Below are positions 31,540 to 40,995 of a DNA stretch of 41,656 nt, piece by piece (the first letter of the stretch is position 1; each line of letters opens with the position of its first letter). The position numbers and the translations under genes were made by a program. The DNA is from Burkholderiaceae bacterium (GTDB taxonomy: Bacteria; Pseudomonadota; Gammaproteobacteria; Burkholderiales; Burkholderiaceae_C). Below the pieces are notes generated by a model. It was not told where the DNA came from. It did not search any database and was given only the letters and a program-made list of their open reading frames with translations. The stretch covers positions 1 through 41,656 of the forward strand of contig JAURZS010000013.1 of the NCBI GenBank assembly GCA_030653255.1, in the 5' to 3' direction.

Positions 31540-32148
31540 TCAATAAGGCAGGACGAAGCCGTTCTTGCCGGCGTTCACCCGCAGCACTGTGGGCTTGCCA
31601 TTGACCATCTGCGCCGACAGGGACACGCTCGCGCCGGGCACCAGCAGGCTGCGGTCTCCTGGCCGAAAGGTGACGATGGGCGCGTCCATCGGAACAACCA
31701 CGGTTTTCTCGCCTCCCTGGTAGCGCAGCTGCAGCGTGCGGCCCTGGGTGGCGGTCAGTACATCAGCCACGGTGGCGTTGGTCATGGTGCTGCGCTCTTG
31801 CAGATCGAAGGGGCGATGGCCCTCGCCCACGCCGCGGGAGGCCTCGGGGAACACGGTCACGGCGATGGCGCGCTGCGTGCCGTCGGCCTGTGGCATGGCT
31901 GCCGTGCCGATGAAGCTGCCCGGCTTGATGTCGGACAGTGCGATCGGATAGGTCTCGGTCACAATGACTTTGTCGTTCAGCGCCAGTTCAATGACTTCAC
32001 CGCGACGCTCCTTCACGACCAGGGTGCTGGAGGTGACGCTTTGCACCGTGCCGCGCAGGCGCTGCACGGGCGGGGCGGACTGCGCCAGGCACAGGTTCAT
32101 GGACAGGCCCAATGCAAACAGGGCCAGGCGACGGGTATGAGTGATCAT
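31540..32148 (-). CDS. Exported hypothetical protein, OB/DUF5666-like beta-rich domain
   Basis: A 202-residue secreted protein. A Sec signal peptide is clear: basic MITHTRR, hydrophobic LALFALGLSMNLC and a cut after CLAQ. The mature part looks like repeated small beta units: RLRGTVQSVTSSTLVVKERR, then IALSDIKPGSFIGTAAMPQA and SLLVPGASVSLSAQMVNGKP. These recall DUF5666-type domains. Function is unknown. It is a single gene between the SDR unit and a small hypothetical gene, on the same strand as both. Confidence 0.75.
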   Translation of the reverse strand: MITHTRRLALFALGLSMNLCLAQSAPPVQRLRGTVQSVTSSTLVVKERRGEVIELALNDKVIVTETYPIALSDIKPGSFIGTAAMPQADGTQRAIAVTVFPEASRGVGEGHRPFDLQERSTMTNATVADVLTATQGRTLQLRYQGGEKTVVVPMDAPIVTFRPGDRSLLVPGASVSLSAQMVNGKPTVLRVNAGKNGFVLPY

Positions 32149-32188
32149 GGCGACGGCATCCTCGGTGGATGCCGCATTGTGACCTGAA

Positions 32189-32461
32189 TCAGCGCTCGTG
32201 TGCCCTGGCGTCTTTCAGGGCGGCGTGTAGTTGTTCCAGCGCCTGCGCACAGCGCAATGCCGTGGCGCGCAAGGCGCTGGCGTCATTGTCCGGCGCCACC
32301 CGCGCGGCATCTTCCAGTGTCGTTACAACAGCGCGGAATAGATAACCCCAGTCTTCCTGGGTAATGTGGTTCGCAGGACACCGCGATAGCGCCCGTGTCG
32401 GCGTGCTGGTGCGAGCTACTGCGGAGAACCTTGCAAGGGGGTTGGTCTGGATCTGAATCAT
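32189..32461 (-). CDS. Small hypothetical protein
   Basis: A 90-residue frame starting at ATG 32461, with GGGAG about 12 bases upstream. The second half is a plausible amphipathic helix pair (ALRCAQALEQLHAALKDARA). I recognise no family. It ends 40 bases before the exported protein gene and might be co-transcribed with it. The 177 bases between it and the crotonase gene show nothing I can identify. Moderate doubt that it is a real gene. Confidence 0.4.
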   Translation of the reverse strand: MIQIQTNPLARFSAVARTSTPTRALSRCPANHITQEDWGYLFRAVVTTLEDAARVAPDNDASALRATALRCAQALEQLHAALKDARAHER

Positions 32462-32638
32462 GATGGCTAGCAGCTCCCACAGTGCAACTCCTTGTAGATC
32501 TTCCAGTCTGCGGCATGGAAGCTGCCCACAACAGACCCACGGGAGTCAGAGGCCCTAGTATGTGCCGGAATGCGGCGGCAGTTCTGTCTGCCACCGTACA
32601 TAGAAGCAGGGTTATCTGACTCGCCGGGCCGGCGCCAT

Positions 32639-33448
32639 TTATGACTTGGGACTATCGGCATTCCAGGACGCGCGGCGCTTGCCCAGAAAAGCGCCGATGC
32701 CCTCGGCGGCCTCCTGCGTGTCCCAGGCGTCGGCCAGGGCATTGACCACGTAAGCCATGCTGTCGGCCATGTCGTGCTCGTGCGAGAACTGAATCAGCTT
32801 CTTGGTCGCCGCGACCGCGCCGGGTGCGCATTCCAGGAGGTCGGACAGTTCGCGCTCGATCGCTGCATCAAGATCGGCCGCATCGACCACTTCAGACAGC
32901 AAGCCGAAACGCAACGCGTCGGCCGCGGGCATCAGGCGCGCAGTGAGGAACACGCGCCGGGCGTTCGGCTCGCCCATGCGCGCAACGACAAAGGGACCGA
33001 TGTTGGCGGGGATCAATCCCAGGCGCGTTTCGCTCAGCCTGCACACCGCATGCTGCGAGCCGATGGCGATGTCGCACACAGCCACCATGCCCGTGCCGCC
33101 GCCATAGGCAGCGCCGTTGATGCGGCCGATCAGGGGCACCGGCAGTTCGTTCAGGCCCTTGAGCACACGGCCGAGCACCGCGCCTTCTTTGATGCGGTCT
33201 GCGCGCGACATCTGCATCGCGCCGCGCAGCCAGTGCATGTCGGCGCCGGCGCAGAAGTTCTCACCGGCGCCGGTCAGCACTGCGGCGCGCAGGCCGCCTT
33301 GCCCATGGATCCAGTCGATCACGCGCAGCAGGTCCGACTGCATCGCAGCGCTCAGCGCATTGCGGGCCTGCGGCCGGTTCATGGTGATATAGGCGACGCC
33401 GCGCTGGTCCAGCCGCAGCAAAACAGTTTCAAGGGTAGGAGGGTTCAT
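32639..33448 (-). CDS. Enoyl-CoA hydratase/isomerase, methylglutaconyl-CoA hydratase-like
   Basis: A 269-residue crotonase-fold enzyme. The oxyanion-hole segments are FCAGADMHWLRG and NGAAYGGGTGMVAVCD. The glutamate in LSETRLGLIPANIGPFVV matches the RLGLIPATISPYV pattern of AUH/LiuC-type methylglutaconyl-CoA hydratases, so hydration of a branched enoyl-CoA is the best guess. No other leucine-degradation gene is adjacent, and it may instead serve the CoA-thioester pathway of region E. It begins 28 bases after the efflux operon's outer-membrane gene ends, on the same strand. Confidence 0.9.
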   Translation of the reverse strand: MNPPTLETVLLRLDQRGVAYITMNRPQARNALSAAMQSDLLRVIDWIHGQGGLRAAVLTGAGENFCAGADMHWLRGAMQMSRADRIKEGAVLGRVLKGLNELPVPLIGRINGAAYGGGTGMVAVCDIAIGSQHAVCRLSETRLGLIPANIGPFVVARMGEPNARRVFLTARLMPAADALRFGLLSEVVDAADLDAAIERELSDLLECAPGAVAATKKLIQFSHEHDMADSMAYVVNALADAWDTQEAAEGIGAFLGKRRASWNADSPKS

Positions 33449-33476
33449 TGATGTGCCCGGTTAAAAAAGTGTCAGG

Positions 33477-34889
33477 TCAGCCGCCGCCCAGGGCCTTGAC
33501 CAGAAACACGGAGGTGAGCATGCGCTGGCCCAGCAACTGGGCCGCCTGCCGCTCGGAATTGAGAAGGGATTGCTGGGCCGTGATCACATCGAGGTAGGAG
33601 GACACACCCCCCTCGTAGCGGCTGTTGGCCAGATCCAGGACGCGCCGGGCGCTTTGCACCGCGGTGCGGGCCTGCGCATGCGCGCGCTCCAGCGCCGCCA
33701 GGCTGCTGATGCCATCCTCGGCCTCCTGCATGGCGGTGAGCACGACACGCCGGTAGTTGGACACTGTGGCTTCATAGCCCGCCTTGGCAAACCGGAGATT
33801 GGCATCGAGACGCCCCCCATCGAACAGTGCCTGCGTGGCCGAAACGCCGAGCGACCACAACAGGCTCGGCGCATCGAAAAGCCTTGACAGGGTGCGGCTG
33901 TCCACGCCCAGCGCAGGGTTCAGGACGATGCTGGGATAGAAGGCCGCGTTGGCCACGCCGATCTGCGCGTTGGCCACCGCCATGGCGCGTTCCGCCGAAG
34001 CCACATCGGGACGGCGCTCCAGCAGGTCGCTGGGCAGTCCCAAGGGCACGGCGGGCGGCACCATGGGTTGCGACTGTTGCCCCAGCGTGAACCGTGGCGC
34101 AGCCGTGCCGGTGAGGGTGGCGATCGCGTGCTCGAAGAGTCCGCGCTGGCGGCGCAGCAGATCGACCTGGGTCAGGGTGTTGTCCAGCAAAGCCTGCTGC
34201 TGCGCCACGTCGAGACCGGAGCTCGCGCCCAGTTCGTGCCGGGCGGTAGCCAGCTCCAGCGCGCGCCGCTGCAGCGCGATGGAGCGCGACAGCACGTCGA
34301 GCTCGGTATCGAGTGCGCGCAGGCTGAAGTAGTTGCTCGCCAGATCTGCGCCCACCAGCAGCCGCAGGTTCTCCAGGTCGGCGGCAGACTGCTCGGCCGA
34401 GGCACGCGCACCGTCCACGGTGCTCTGCACCCGGCCCGCGAGATCCGCCTCGTAGTTGACCGACAGCGTGGCCGCGTAGTCGTCCTGCACAGTCGAGAAG
34501 TTGACCGAGTTGTAGTTGGTCAGGGGCCGGTTGGCCGATATCCTGAACCGCGACACGCGCGCGCCGAGATTGACCTGGGGAAAGGTCGCGGCCTCGCTGG
34601 ACGCAACAAGGCTGCGAGCCTGCGTCAGACGCGCCTGGGCCACAGCCAGGGTCTGGTTGCCGCCCATTGCCTGGCGCATCAGCGAGTCAAGTTGCGGATC
34701 CTGGAAGCGCAGCCACCACTCGCCTTTGGCCGCGCCATCTCTGGGTGCGCTCGCGCGCCAGGGAGCCTCGGTCTGCCAGGCCGCAGGCATGTCGAGTGCG
34801 GGCTTGCGGTAGGCCGGTGCGGTGGCACAGCCCCCCAGACCGGCGGCGGCCAGCGCCAGCAGCGCGTGTCGCAGCAGCGCGAGATTCAC
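33477..34889 (-). CDS. Outer-membrane efflux lipoprotein, NodT/OprM family
   Basis: A 470-residue TolC-like channel protein. The lipobox is LGGC at residue 21 after a short signal peptide, so the mature protein is lipid-anchored at Cys21. Two internally homologous outer-membrane efflux repeats are visible, with long helices such as QTLAVAQARLTQARSLVASS and LERRPDVASAERAMAVANAQ. It would carry the pump's substrate across the outer membrane. Its start overlaps the adaptor gene's end by 4 bases (ATGA). Third and last gene of the RND operon. Confidence 0.93.
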   Translation of the reverse strand: MNLALLRHALLALAAAGLGGCATAPAYRKPALDMPAAWQTEAPWRASAPRDGAAKGEWWLRFQDPQLDSLMRQAMGGNQTLAVAQARLTQARSLVASSEAATFPQVNLGARVSRFRISANRPLTNYNSVNFSTVQDDYAATLSVNYEADLAGRVQSTVDGARASAEQSAADLENLRLLVGADLASNYFSLRALDTELDVLSRSIALQRRALELATARHELGASSGLDVAQQQALLDNTLTQVDLLRRQRGLFEHAIATLTGTAAPRFTLGQQSQPMVPPAVPLGLPSDLLERRPDVASAERAMAVANAQIGVANAAFYPSIVLNPALGVDSRTLSRLFDAPSLLWSLGVSATQALFDGGRLDANLRFAKAGYEATVSNYRRVVLTAMQEAEDGISSLAALERAHAQARTAVQSARRVLDLANSRYEGGVSSYLDVITAQQSLLNSERQAAQLLGQRMLTSVFLVKALGGG

Positions 34890-36127
34890 GATGCCCGCCC
34901 GGCGGGCTGGCTGGCCGGCTTGGCCGGCGGCGCGACCGCAACTTCGTCGCCCTCGGCCAGAGAGTCCGGCGGATTGAGCACCAGCCGGTCGGCAGCCTCT
35001 ACGCCGTCGATGACTTCAACCGTCTCTCCGTAATTGCGCCCGATCTGCACCGGGCGCAGCCGCACCCGGCCCGCATCATCGACCACTGCCACACGCATGC
35101 CTTCGCCACGAATCAGCAGCGCATTGTTGGGTATGACCAGCGCCCGGCTGGGCAGCAAAGGCAGTTGCACCTGAACGAAGGCGCCCGGCAGCAGCCGGCC
35201 ATCGCGGTTGGGCAGCGCGATCTCCACCTGCATGGTGCGCGTCACGGCGTCGATGGACGCGGCCGTGCGCGCCACCTGCCCCTGGAACTTCTGGCCGCGC
35301 AGCTCGGTCTGGGTCACGATCACGGGCTGGCCGGGCTTGATGAGCTGCGAGTAGGACTGCGGCACGTTGATGTATACCCGCAGCGGATCGGTCTGCGCCA
35401 GCACAAACAGCGCGCGCCCCGCTCCGCCACCCGCGCCGGCGTCGATCAGGTCGCCGATGTCCACGTTGCGCCGTGTGATGACGCCCGCGAAAGGCGCAAC
35501 GATGCGCTTGAAGTTCTCCAGCTGACGCAGCCGCTCGACGTTGGCGTCTGCCGCCGCCAGATTGGCACCGGCCTGGGTGAAGGCGCTGCGCCGCTCTTCG
35601 AGTTCTTGCTGCGATACGGCGTCGCGGCGTCGCAAGGCTTCCCAGCGTTCGGTCGTGGTGCGGGCCAGTTCGAGGCTGGCGGCCGCCTGCTGGCGTGCGG
35701 CCACGGCCTGCGAGAGCTGCTGGTCGATCTCGGGCGTGTCGAGCTCGGCGAGCAACTCGCCCTGCCGCACATGGCTGCCGATGTCTTTGTACCAGCGGCG
35801 CAAATAGCCGCCGGCGCGCGCATTGATGGGTGACTGCACAAAGCCTTGCAGCGTACCCGGCAGGGCCAGCGTCTGACCGGTGTCCGCCGCCTTGGGCTGG
35901 GCGGTTCGCACATAGAGGCGGGCCCGCTCTGCGGTGCCGGACTCCAGCGCCTTGGCATTGGACATGCGGCTGATCACGGTGCGCCCCGCGCCAATGGCCA
36001 GCAGTATCAGCACAATCAGCGTCAGCCAGCGGGCGCGGCGCACGACCTGCCCGCGCTTGAGAAGCTCGCCCGAGTCGCCGGGCTCCACAGGGTGGATGGC
36101 CAAAGGAGAATGACGTTCTTCAGACAT
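34886..36127 (-). CDS. RND efflux periplasmic adaptor (membrane fusion protein)
   Basis: A 413-residue adaptor of the HlyD/AcrA type. A single N-terminal membrane helix (ARWLTLIVLILLAIGAGRTV) anchors it in the inner membrane. The lipoyl half-motif GYLRRWYKDIGSHVRQGELL is followed by a long helical hairpin (SQAVAARQQAAASLELARTT). The second lipoyl half is IVAPFAGVITRRNVDIGDLI, and a C-terminal beta-barrel follows. It links the RND pump to the outer-membrane factor. It begins 4 bases after the pump gene and overlaps the channel gene by 4. Confidence 0.94.
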   Translation of the reverse strand: MSEERHSPLAIHPVEPGDSGELLKRGQVVRRARWLTLIVLILLAIGAGRTVISRMSNAKALESGTAERARLYVRTAQPKAADTGQTLALPGTLQGFVQSPINARAGGYLRRWYKDIGSHVRQGELLAELDTPEIDQQLSQAVAARQQAAASLELARTTTERWEALRRRDAVSQQELEERRSAFTQAGANLAAADANVERLRQLENFKRIVAPFAGVITRRNVDIGDLIDAGAGGGAGRALFVLAQTDPLRVYINVPQSYSQLIKPGQPVIVTQTELRGQKFQGQVARTAASIDAVTRTMQVEIALPNRDGRLLPGAFVQVQLPLLPSRALVIPNNALLIRGEGMRVAVVDDAGRVRLRPVQIGRNYGETVEVIDGVEAADRLVLNPPDSLAEGDEVAVAPPAKPASQPAGRAS

Positions 36128-36131
36128 GGTT

Positions 36132-39100
36132 TCAAATCTCCTGAGGCGCGCCAGCGCCCGCGACGCTCACGCGCGTGGCCTGCTTCGCCCGGCGCCGTGC
36201 CAGGCGCTGGTGAACGCCGGCAAAAAGCACCGGCACAAAAAACAAGGTGGACACAGTCGCAAACAGCAGGCCGCCGATGACCGCGCGCCCCAGCGGCGCA
36301 TTTTGTTCGGCGCCTTCGCCCAGGCCGAGCGCCATGGGGATCATGCCGATGATCATGGCCAGGGCCGTCATCAGCACCGGGCGGATGCGTGTGGCGCCGG
36401 CTTCAAGGGCGGATGCCAACGGTGTGGCGCCCTCCTCGCGCCGCTGGCGCGCGAAGGCAACCACCAGAATGCTGTTGGCGGTGGCAACGCCCATGGTCAT
36501 GATGGCCCCCGTGAGCGCGGGCACGCTCAGCGTGGTGCCGGTGATGAAGAGCATCCACGCAATGCCCGCGAGCGCGGCCGGCAGTGCGGCGATGATGATG
36601 AACGCGTCGATCCAGGACTGGAAGGTCACGACGATCAGCAGGTAGACCAGCACGATGGCCATGGCCAGGCCCACGCCCAGGCCGATGAAGGAAGCCTCCA
36701 TGGTCTGCACCTGGCCGCGGATGGTGATGTCACTTCCACGCCCCAGACGCGGGCGCATTTCGTCGACGAGTTTTTTCACCTGGCCGGCAACATTGGCCAG
36801 ATCGGTGCCCTGCACGCCCACATAGACGTCGATGACCGGCAGGATGTTGTAGCGCGAGACGATGGGAAACTGCCGAGCCGGCCGGGCCTCGACCAGATTG
36901 CCCAGAAGCTGCGGATTGGTGATGCTTGTGGCGGCATTGGCAACGGCACCCACGGGAATGTTGAGCAGCGCATCCAGCGAATCGACGCGGTACTGCGGCG
37001 ACTGGATCGCCACGTTGTAGACCACGCCATTTTGCGGATTGAGCCAGAAGGCCGGCGCAGTCTGTGAACTGCCAGACAACGCGATCAGAACGTTCTGTCC
37101 GACGTTGGCCGCACTCAGGCCCAACTGCTGCAGCCGCGTGCGGTCCATGCGCAAATCGACGGCCGGACCGTCCAGGCGCTGGTGCACGTGGGCATCCACC
37201 GCGCCGGGAATCTTGCGGATGGCCTTGGTCAGCTCGGCGGCCAGTTCAGCGTTGGCAGCAAGGTTCTGCCCGCTGAACTGCACATCGATGGCCGCCGGCA
37301 GGCCGAAGTTCAGGATCTGCGTGACGATATCGGCCGGCTGAAAAAAGAACTCGATGCCAGGAAAACGCTTGGGCAGTTCGCTGCGCATCAGCGAGATGAA
37401 CTCATCGGTGGGACGATGGCCCTTTTTGAGCGAGAGCAGGATTTCCGCGTCGAAGGTTCCTATGGTGCCGGCATTGCTGTATGACAGGTTGATGCCGCTG
37501 TTGGGCACGCCGAGATTGTCCAGGATGGTCTCGAGTTGGTCTGGCGGCACGAGTTCGCGGATGGCAGCCTCGACCCGATCGGCGATGCGCGCAGTCTCCT
37601 CGATGCGGGTGCCGGTGGCGGCACGGAAATGCAGGCGGATCTGGCCGGCGTCCACGCTCGGAAAGAAATCGCGGCCCAACACCGGAAATAGCCCACAGGA
37701 CAACACGCAAAAGGCCAGGAACAGGGAGCCGAACATGCGCCGGTGCGACAGCAGCGCCGACAGGCACAGTGCGTAGGCGCGTCGCACGTGCTCAAACTGG
37801 TTGTCGAAAGACTTGTAGAGCCGCTGCAGCAGGCTCGGCTTGCCCTGCGCCTGTGCGCCGTGCACATCCTTCATAAGCAGCATCACCAGTGTGGGCACCA
37901 GGGTGCGCGACAGAATGTAGGAGGCCAGCATGGCGAACACTACGGCCTCGGCCAAGGGCACGAACAGAAAACGCGCCACGCCCGTGAGAAAGAACATCGG
38001 CACGAACACAATGCAGATGCACAGCGTGGAGACGAAAGCTGCCGGGCCGATTTCTCCGGCGCCGACGAGAATCGCTTCCTCCAGCGGCTTGCCAAGATGC
38101 ATGTGCCGCTCGATGTTCTCGATGGTCACGATCGCCTGGTCGACAAGAATACCCACCGACAACGCCAGCCCGCCCAGGGTCATGAGGTTCAGGGTTTCTC
38201 CGAGCGCGTACAGCGCCAGGATGGAAGCCAGAATGGAAAGCGGAATCGTCAGACCGATGATCAAGGTGCTGCGCCAGTTGCCCAGAAACAGCAGCACCAT
38301 CAGCGCCGTGAGACCGGCGGCGATCAACGCCTCGTAGACCACACTTGCGACGGCAGCCTTGACGAACACGGACTGATCGAACAGCGGCGTGACCTTGACA
38401 TCCGGCGGCAAGGTGCGCGAGGCCCGCGGCAGCAGCTCGCGCATATTGGCCACGATGTCCAATGTGGAGGCTCCGCCATTTTTCAGCACCGACAGCAAGA
38501 CGCCGCGCGCGCCGTCCTGGCGCACCACATTGGTCTGTGGCGTGAAGCCGTCGCGCACGGTGGCGACGTCGCGCAGGTAGATGGTGGCGCCACCAGCGCT
38601 TCGCACGGGCAATTCGTTCAAGCCCGCGATGGTCTCTGGCGAGGCGTTCATCTTGACCGCGTATTCGGTGTCGCCGAACTTGGCCGTGCCCGAGGGCAGG
38701 ATGAGGTTCTGGGTGTTGACCGCGTTGACCACGTCGGCCGGCGACAGGCCACGCGCCTGCATGGCCTGGGTGTCGAGATCTACCGAGATCACGCGGGTCT
38801 TGCCCCCATAAGGAAAGGGAATCGCAACTCCGGGCACGGTGATGAGCTGGGGGCGCAGCAGATTGACTGCGGCATCGAACAGGGTCTGTTCCGGCAGCGT
38901 GGCGCTGGACAGCGCGAGCTGCATGACGGGGATGCTGGAGGCCGAATACTTGATGACCAGCGGCGGAGTGATGCCGGGCGGCATCTGGCGCAACTGCGTC
39001 TGCACCGAGGACACGACCTGCGCAATCGCCATCTGGATATTGGCCGTGGGCTGGAAGAATACCTTGACGATGGACACGCCGCCGAGGGACTGTGATTCGA

Positions 39101-39341
39101 TATGTTCAATGTCGCTGACCAGGGTGGTCAATCCGCGCTCGCTTTGCGAGGCAATGCGCTGGCCCATCTCCTGGGCCGGCAGCCCGGTGTAGTTCCAGAT
39201 GATGCTGATCACCGGGATATTGATTTCGGGGAAGATGTCCGTGGCCATGTTTTTCAGCGCGAAAGGCGCAGCCAGAACGATCAGCATGGCCATCACGATG
39301 AACGTGTAAGGGCGGCGCAGTGCCAGCAGGACCATGGACAT
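36132..39341 (-). CDS. RND-family efflux pump, inner-membrane component
   Basis: A proton-driven exporter of about 1069 residues, the normal RND size. I start it at ATG 39341 (MSMVLLALRRPYTFIVMAML); upstream codons in the frame do not look like RND sequence, and 39335 is also possible. The first transmembrane helix, the periplasmic docking loops and a membrane block with GLALSVGILVDQAIVTIENI, which carries the Asp of the proton relay, are visible. A second membrane block lies near the C-terminus (GAIMTMGVATANSILVVAFA). The sequence resembles the HAE-1/MdtBC-like group without giving a substrate. It is the first gene of the operon, an order (pump, adaptor, channel) that differs from the usual adaptor-first layout. 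Confidence 0.94.
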   Translation of the reverse strand: MSMVLLALRRPYTFIVMAMLIVLAAPFALKNMATDIFPEINIPVISIIWNYTGLPAQEMGQRIASQSERGLTTLVSDIEHIESQSLGGVSIVKVFFQPTANIQMAIAQVVSSVQTQLRQMPPGITPPLVIKYSASSIPVMQLALSSATLPEQTLFDAAVNLLRPQLITVPGVAIPFPYGGKTRVISVDLDTQAMQARGLSPADVVNAVNTQNLILPSGTAKFGDTEYAVKMNASPETIAGLNELPVRSAGGATIYLRDVATVRDGFTPQTNVVRQDGARGVLLSVLKNGGASTLDIVANMRELLPRASRTLPPDVKVTPLFDQSVFVKAAVASVVYEALIAAGLTALMVLLFLGNWRSTLIIGLTIPLSILASILALYALGETLNLMTLGGLALSVGILVDQAIVTIENIERHMHLGKPLEEAILVGAGEIGPAAFVSTLCICIVFVPMFFLTGVARFLFVPLAEAVVFAMLASYILSRTLVPTLVMLLMKDVHGAQAQGKPSLLQRLYKSFDNQFEHVRRAYALCLSALLSHRRMFGSLFLAFCVLSCGLFPVLGRDFFPSVDAGQIRLHFRAATGTRIEETARIADRVEAAIRELVPPDQLETILDNLGVPNSGINLSYSNAGTIGTFDAEILLSLKKGHRPTDEFISLMRSELPKRFPGIEFFFQPADIVTQILNFGLPAAIDVQFSGQNLAANAELAAELTKAIRKIPGAVDAHVHQRLDGPAVDLRMDRTRLQQLGLSAANVGQNVLIALSGSSQTAPAFWLNPQNGVVYNVAIQSPQYRVDSLDALLNIPVGAVANAATSITNPQLLGNLVEARPARQFPIVSRYNILPVIDVYVGVQGTDLANVAGQVKKLVDEMRPRLGRGSDITIRGQVQTMEASFIGLGVGLAMAIVLVYLLIVVTFQSWIDAFIIIAALPAALAGIAWMLFITGTTLSVPALTGAIMTMGVATANSILVVAFARQRREEGATPLASALEAGATRIRPVLMTALAMIIGMIPMALGLGEGAEQNAPLGRAVIGGLLFATVSTLFFVPVLFAGVHQRLARRRAKQATRVSVAGAGAPQEI

Positions 39342-39448
39342 AGTGGGCGATCTTCCGGTTCTAGGACCCTCGGAATAATACGTGATCACCATGTTTCCGG
39401 CTGGTAAAGCTCCGTCCCCATTCACGGGACGAGACAGTATCATTCGGC

Positions 39449-39985
39449 ATGCCACCAACCCCGACGTCCGGCGCCGCCCGGCGCATCCTCGGCATCGATC
39501 CGGGCCTGCAGGTCACCGGCTTTGGCGTGGTCGATGCCGAAGGCCAGTCCTTGCGCTATGTCGCCAGCGGCACCATCACCACCGGCCACTTGGCGCGCGC
39601 CGACTTGCCGGGCCGGCTCAAAGTATTGTTCGATGGCATTCGTGAAGTCGCTCGCCGTTACGATCCGGACACGTGTTCGGTAGAGATCGTGTTCGTCAAT
39701 GTCAATGCCCAGTCCACGCTTCTGCTGGGCCAGGCCCGCGGCGCCTGCCTCACTGCCCTGGTGTCGATGGATCTGCCGGTGGCCGAATACACGGCCCTGC
39801 AAATGAAGAAGTCCGTGGCCGGCTATGGCAAGGCTGGCAAACCCGAGGTGCAGGAGATGGTGATGCGTCTGCTCAAGCTGCCGGCGCTGCCAGGCAAGGA
39901 CGCGGCCGACGCGCTGGGGCTGGCCATCACCCACGCCCACGCCGGTGCGCTGAACGCCCGGCTGGCGGCGGCAGCCCGCCACTGA
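39449..39985 (+). CDS. ruvC: Holliday-junction resolvase RuvC
   Basis: A 178-residue endonuclease that cuts Holliday junctions during recombinational repair, working with RuvAB. The first catalytic Asp is Asp17 in [15 protein letters not shown]. The second acidic residue lies in CSVEIVFV, and the last Asp cluster in [36 protein letters not shown] is the family's DNA-contact segment. It is divergent from the efflux pump gene and converges with lpxC 10 bases away. There is no clear ribosome site before the ATG. ruvA and ruvB are not in the window. Confidence 0.95.
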   Translation: MPPTPTSGAARRILGIDPGLQVTGFGVVDAEGQSLRYVASGTITTGHLARADLPGRLKVLFDGIREVARRYDPDTCSVEIVFVNVNAQSTLLLGQARGACLTALVSMDLPVAEYTALQMKKSVAGYGKAGKPEVQEMVMRLLKLPALPGKDAADALGLAITHAHAGALNARLAAAARH

Positions 39986-39995
39986 AACGACCGGC

Positions 39996-40919
39996 TCACC
40001 AGGCCCGCGAGGGCAGCGCGAAGCCGCGCGGCGCGGCCGCATCATCGTCGAAGGTGACGATGTCCCAGGCGTCCCTCTGGGCCAGCAGTTCGCGCAACAA
40101 GCGGTTGTTCAGGGCATGGCCCGAGCGGAAGGCGCTGTAGGCGGCCAGCAGCGGCTTGCCGATCAGGTAGAGGTCGCCCATCGCGTCGAGGATCTTGTGC
40201 TTGACGAATTCGTCGTCGTAGCGCAAGCCCTCGGCATTGAGGACCTTGTAGTCGTCCATGACGATGGCGTTGTCCAGCCCGCCGCCCAGGGCCAGTCCGT
40301 TGGCGCGCATCATCTCGACGTCCTTGGTGAAACCGAAAGTGCGCGCGCGCGCGATGTCGCGGGTGTAGGAGCCCGTGCCCAGGTCGAATTCGACGCGCTG
40401 GCCGGTGGAGTCGACGGCCGGATGCTGAAAGTCGATCTCGAAGCTGAGCTTGAAGCCGTGGTGGGGCTCCAGGCGCGCCCACTTGGACAATGCGCCCTCG
40501 CCTTCACGCACCTCAATGGGCTTGAGCACCCGCAGAAAGCGCCGCGGGGCGTTCTGGAGCTCGATGCCGGCGGACTGAAGCAGGAACACGAACGAAGCGG
40601 CAGAGCCATCCAGGATCGGGACTTCTTCAGCGGAGATATCAACGTACAGGTTGTCGAGCCCAAGTCCCGAACAGGCCGACATGAGGTGCTCGACCGTGTG
40701 GACCTTGGCGCCGCCCGCTGAAATGGTGGAGGCCAGGCGCGTGTCGGTCACGGCCTGCGCCGAAATGGGGATATCCACTGGTTCGGCCAGGTCCACACGC
40801 CGGAACACGATCCCGGTGTCGGGCTGCGCCGGGCGCAGGGTCAGCTCCACCCGCTGGCCGCTGTGCAGGCCGACACCCACGGCCCGCGTCAGCGATTTGA
40901 GGGTTCTTTGCTTGATCAC
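39996..40919 (-). CDS. lpxC: UDP-3-O-acyl-N-acetylglucosamine deacetylase
   Basis: Zinc enzyme that catalyses the committed step of lipid A synthesis. The protein has 307 residues when started at GTG 40919 ([20 protein letters not shown]), the normal length; upstream codons in the frame do not belong. The Glu/His pair (E77, H78) lies in [17 protein letters not shown]. Further zinc and catalytic residues lie in [19 protein letters not shown] and SGHALNN. It is downstream of ftsZ on the same strand, the usual end of the division and cell-wall cluster. Confidence 0.96.
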   Translation of the reverse strand: MIKQRTLKSLTRAVGVGLHSGQRVELTLRPAQPDTGIVFRRVDLAEPVDIPISAQAVTDTRLASTISAGGAKVHTVEHLMSACSGLGLDNLYVDISAEEVPILDGSAASFVFLLQSAGIELQNAPRRFLRVLKPIEVREGEGALSKWARLEPHHGFKLSFEIDFQHPAVDSTGQRVEFDLGTGSYTRDIARARTFGFTKDVEMMRANGLALGGGLDNAIVMDDYKVLNAEGLRYDDEFVKHKILDAMGDLYLIGKPLLAAYSAFRSGHALNNRLLRELLAQRDAWDIVTFDDDAAAPRGFALPSRAW

Positions 40920-40974
40920 ACCCTGGATTCTAGAGTTGGCGGCCGGACTGCGCTGAACTGTGGGTATCGCGCAC

Positions 40975-40992
40975 GCCGGCCCCCGCGCCGGC
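40975..40992 (-). terminator. GC-rich hairpin in the ftsZ-lpxC spacer
   Basis: GCCGGC occurs at 40975-40980 and again at 40987-40992; being self-complementary, the copies can pair around a 6-base loop. It lies just after the ftsZ stop. No T-run follows, so it may only attenuate transcription. Confidence 0.3.
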
Positions 40993-40995
40993 GGC

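Noticed and set aside
29923-31604. Overlapping plus-strand frames opposite the CaiB-like and SDR genes
   Set aside because: Both minus-strand genes are complete and motif-rich; the plus frames are compositional shadows.
37743-39095. Plus-strand open frame (450 codons) inside the RND pump gene
   Set aside because: Gln/His/Arg-rich antisense translation with no motif; the pump is complete on the other strand.
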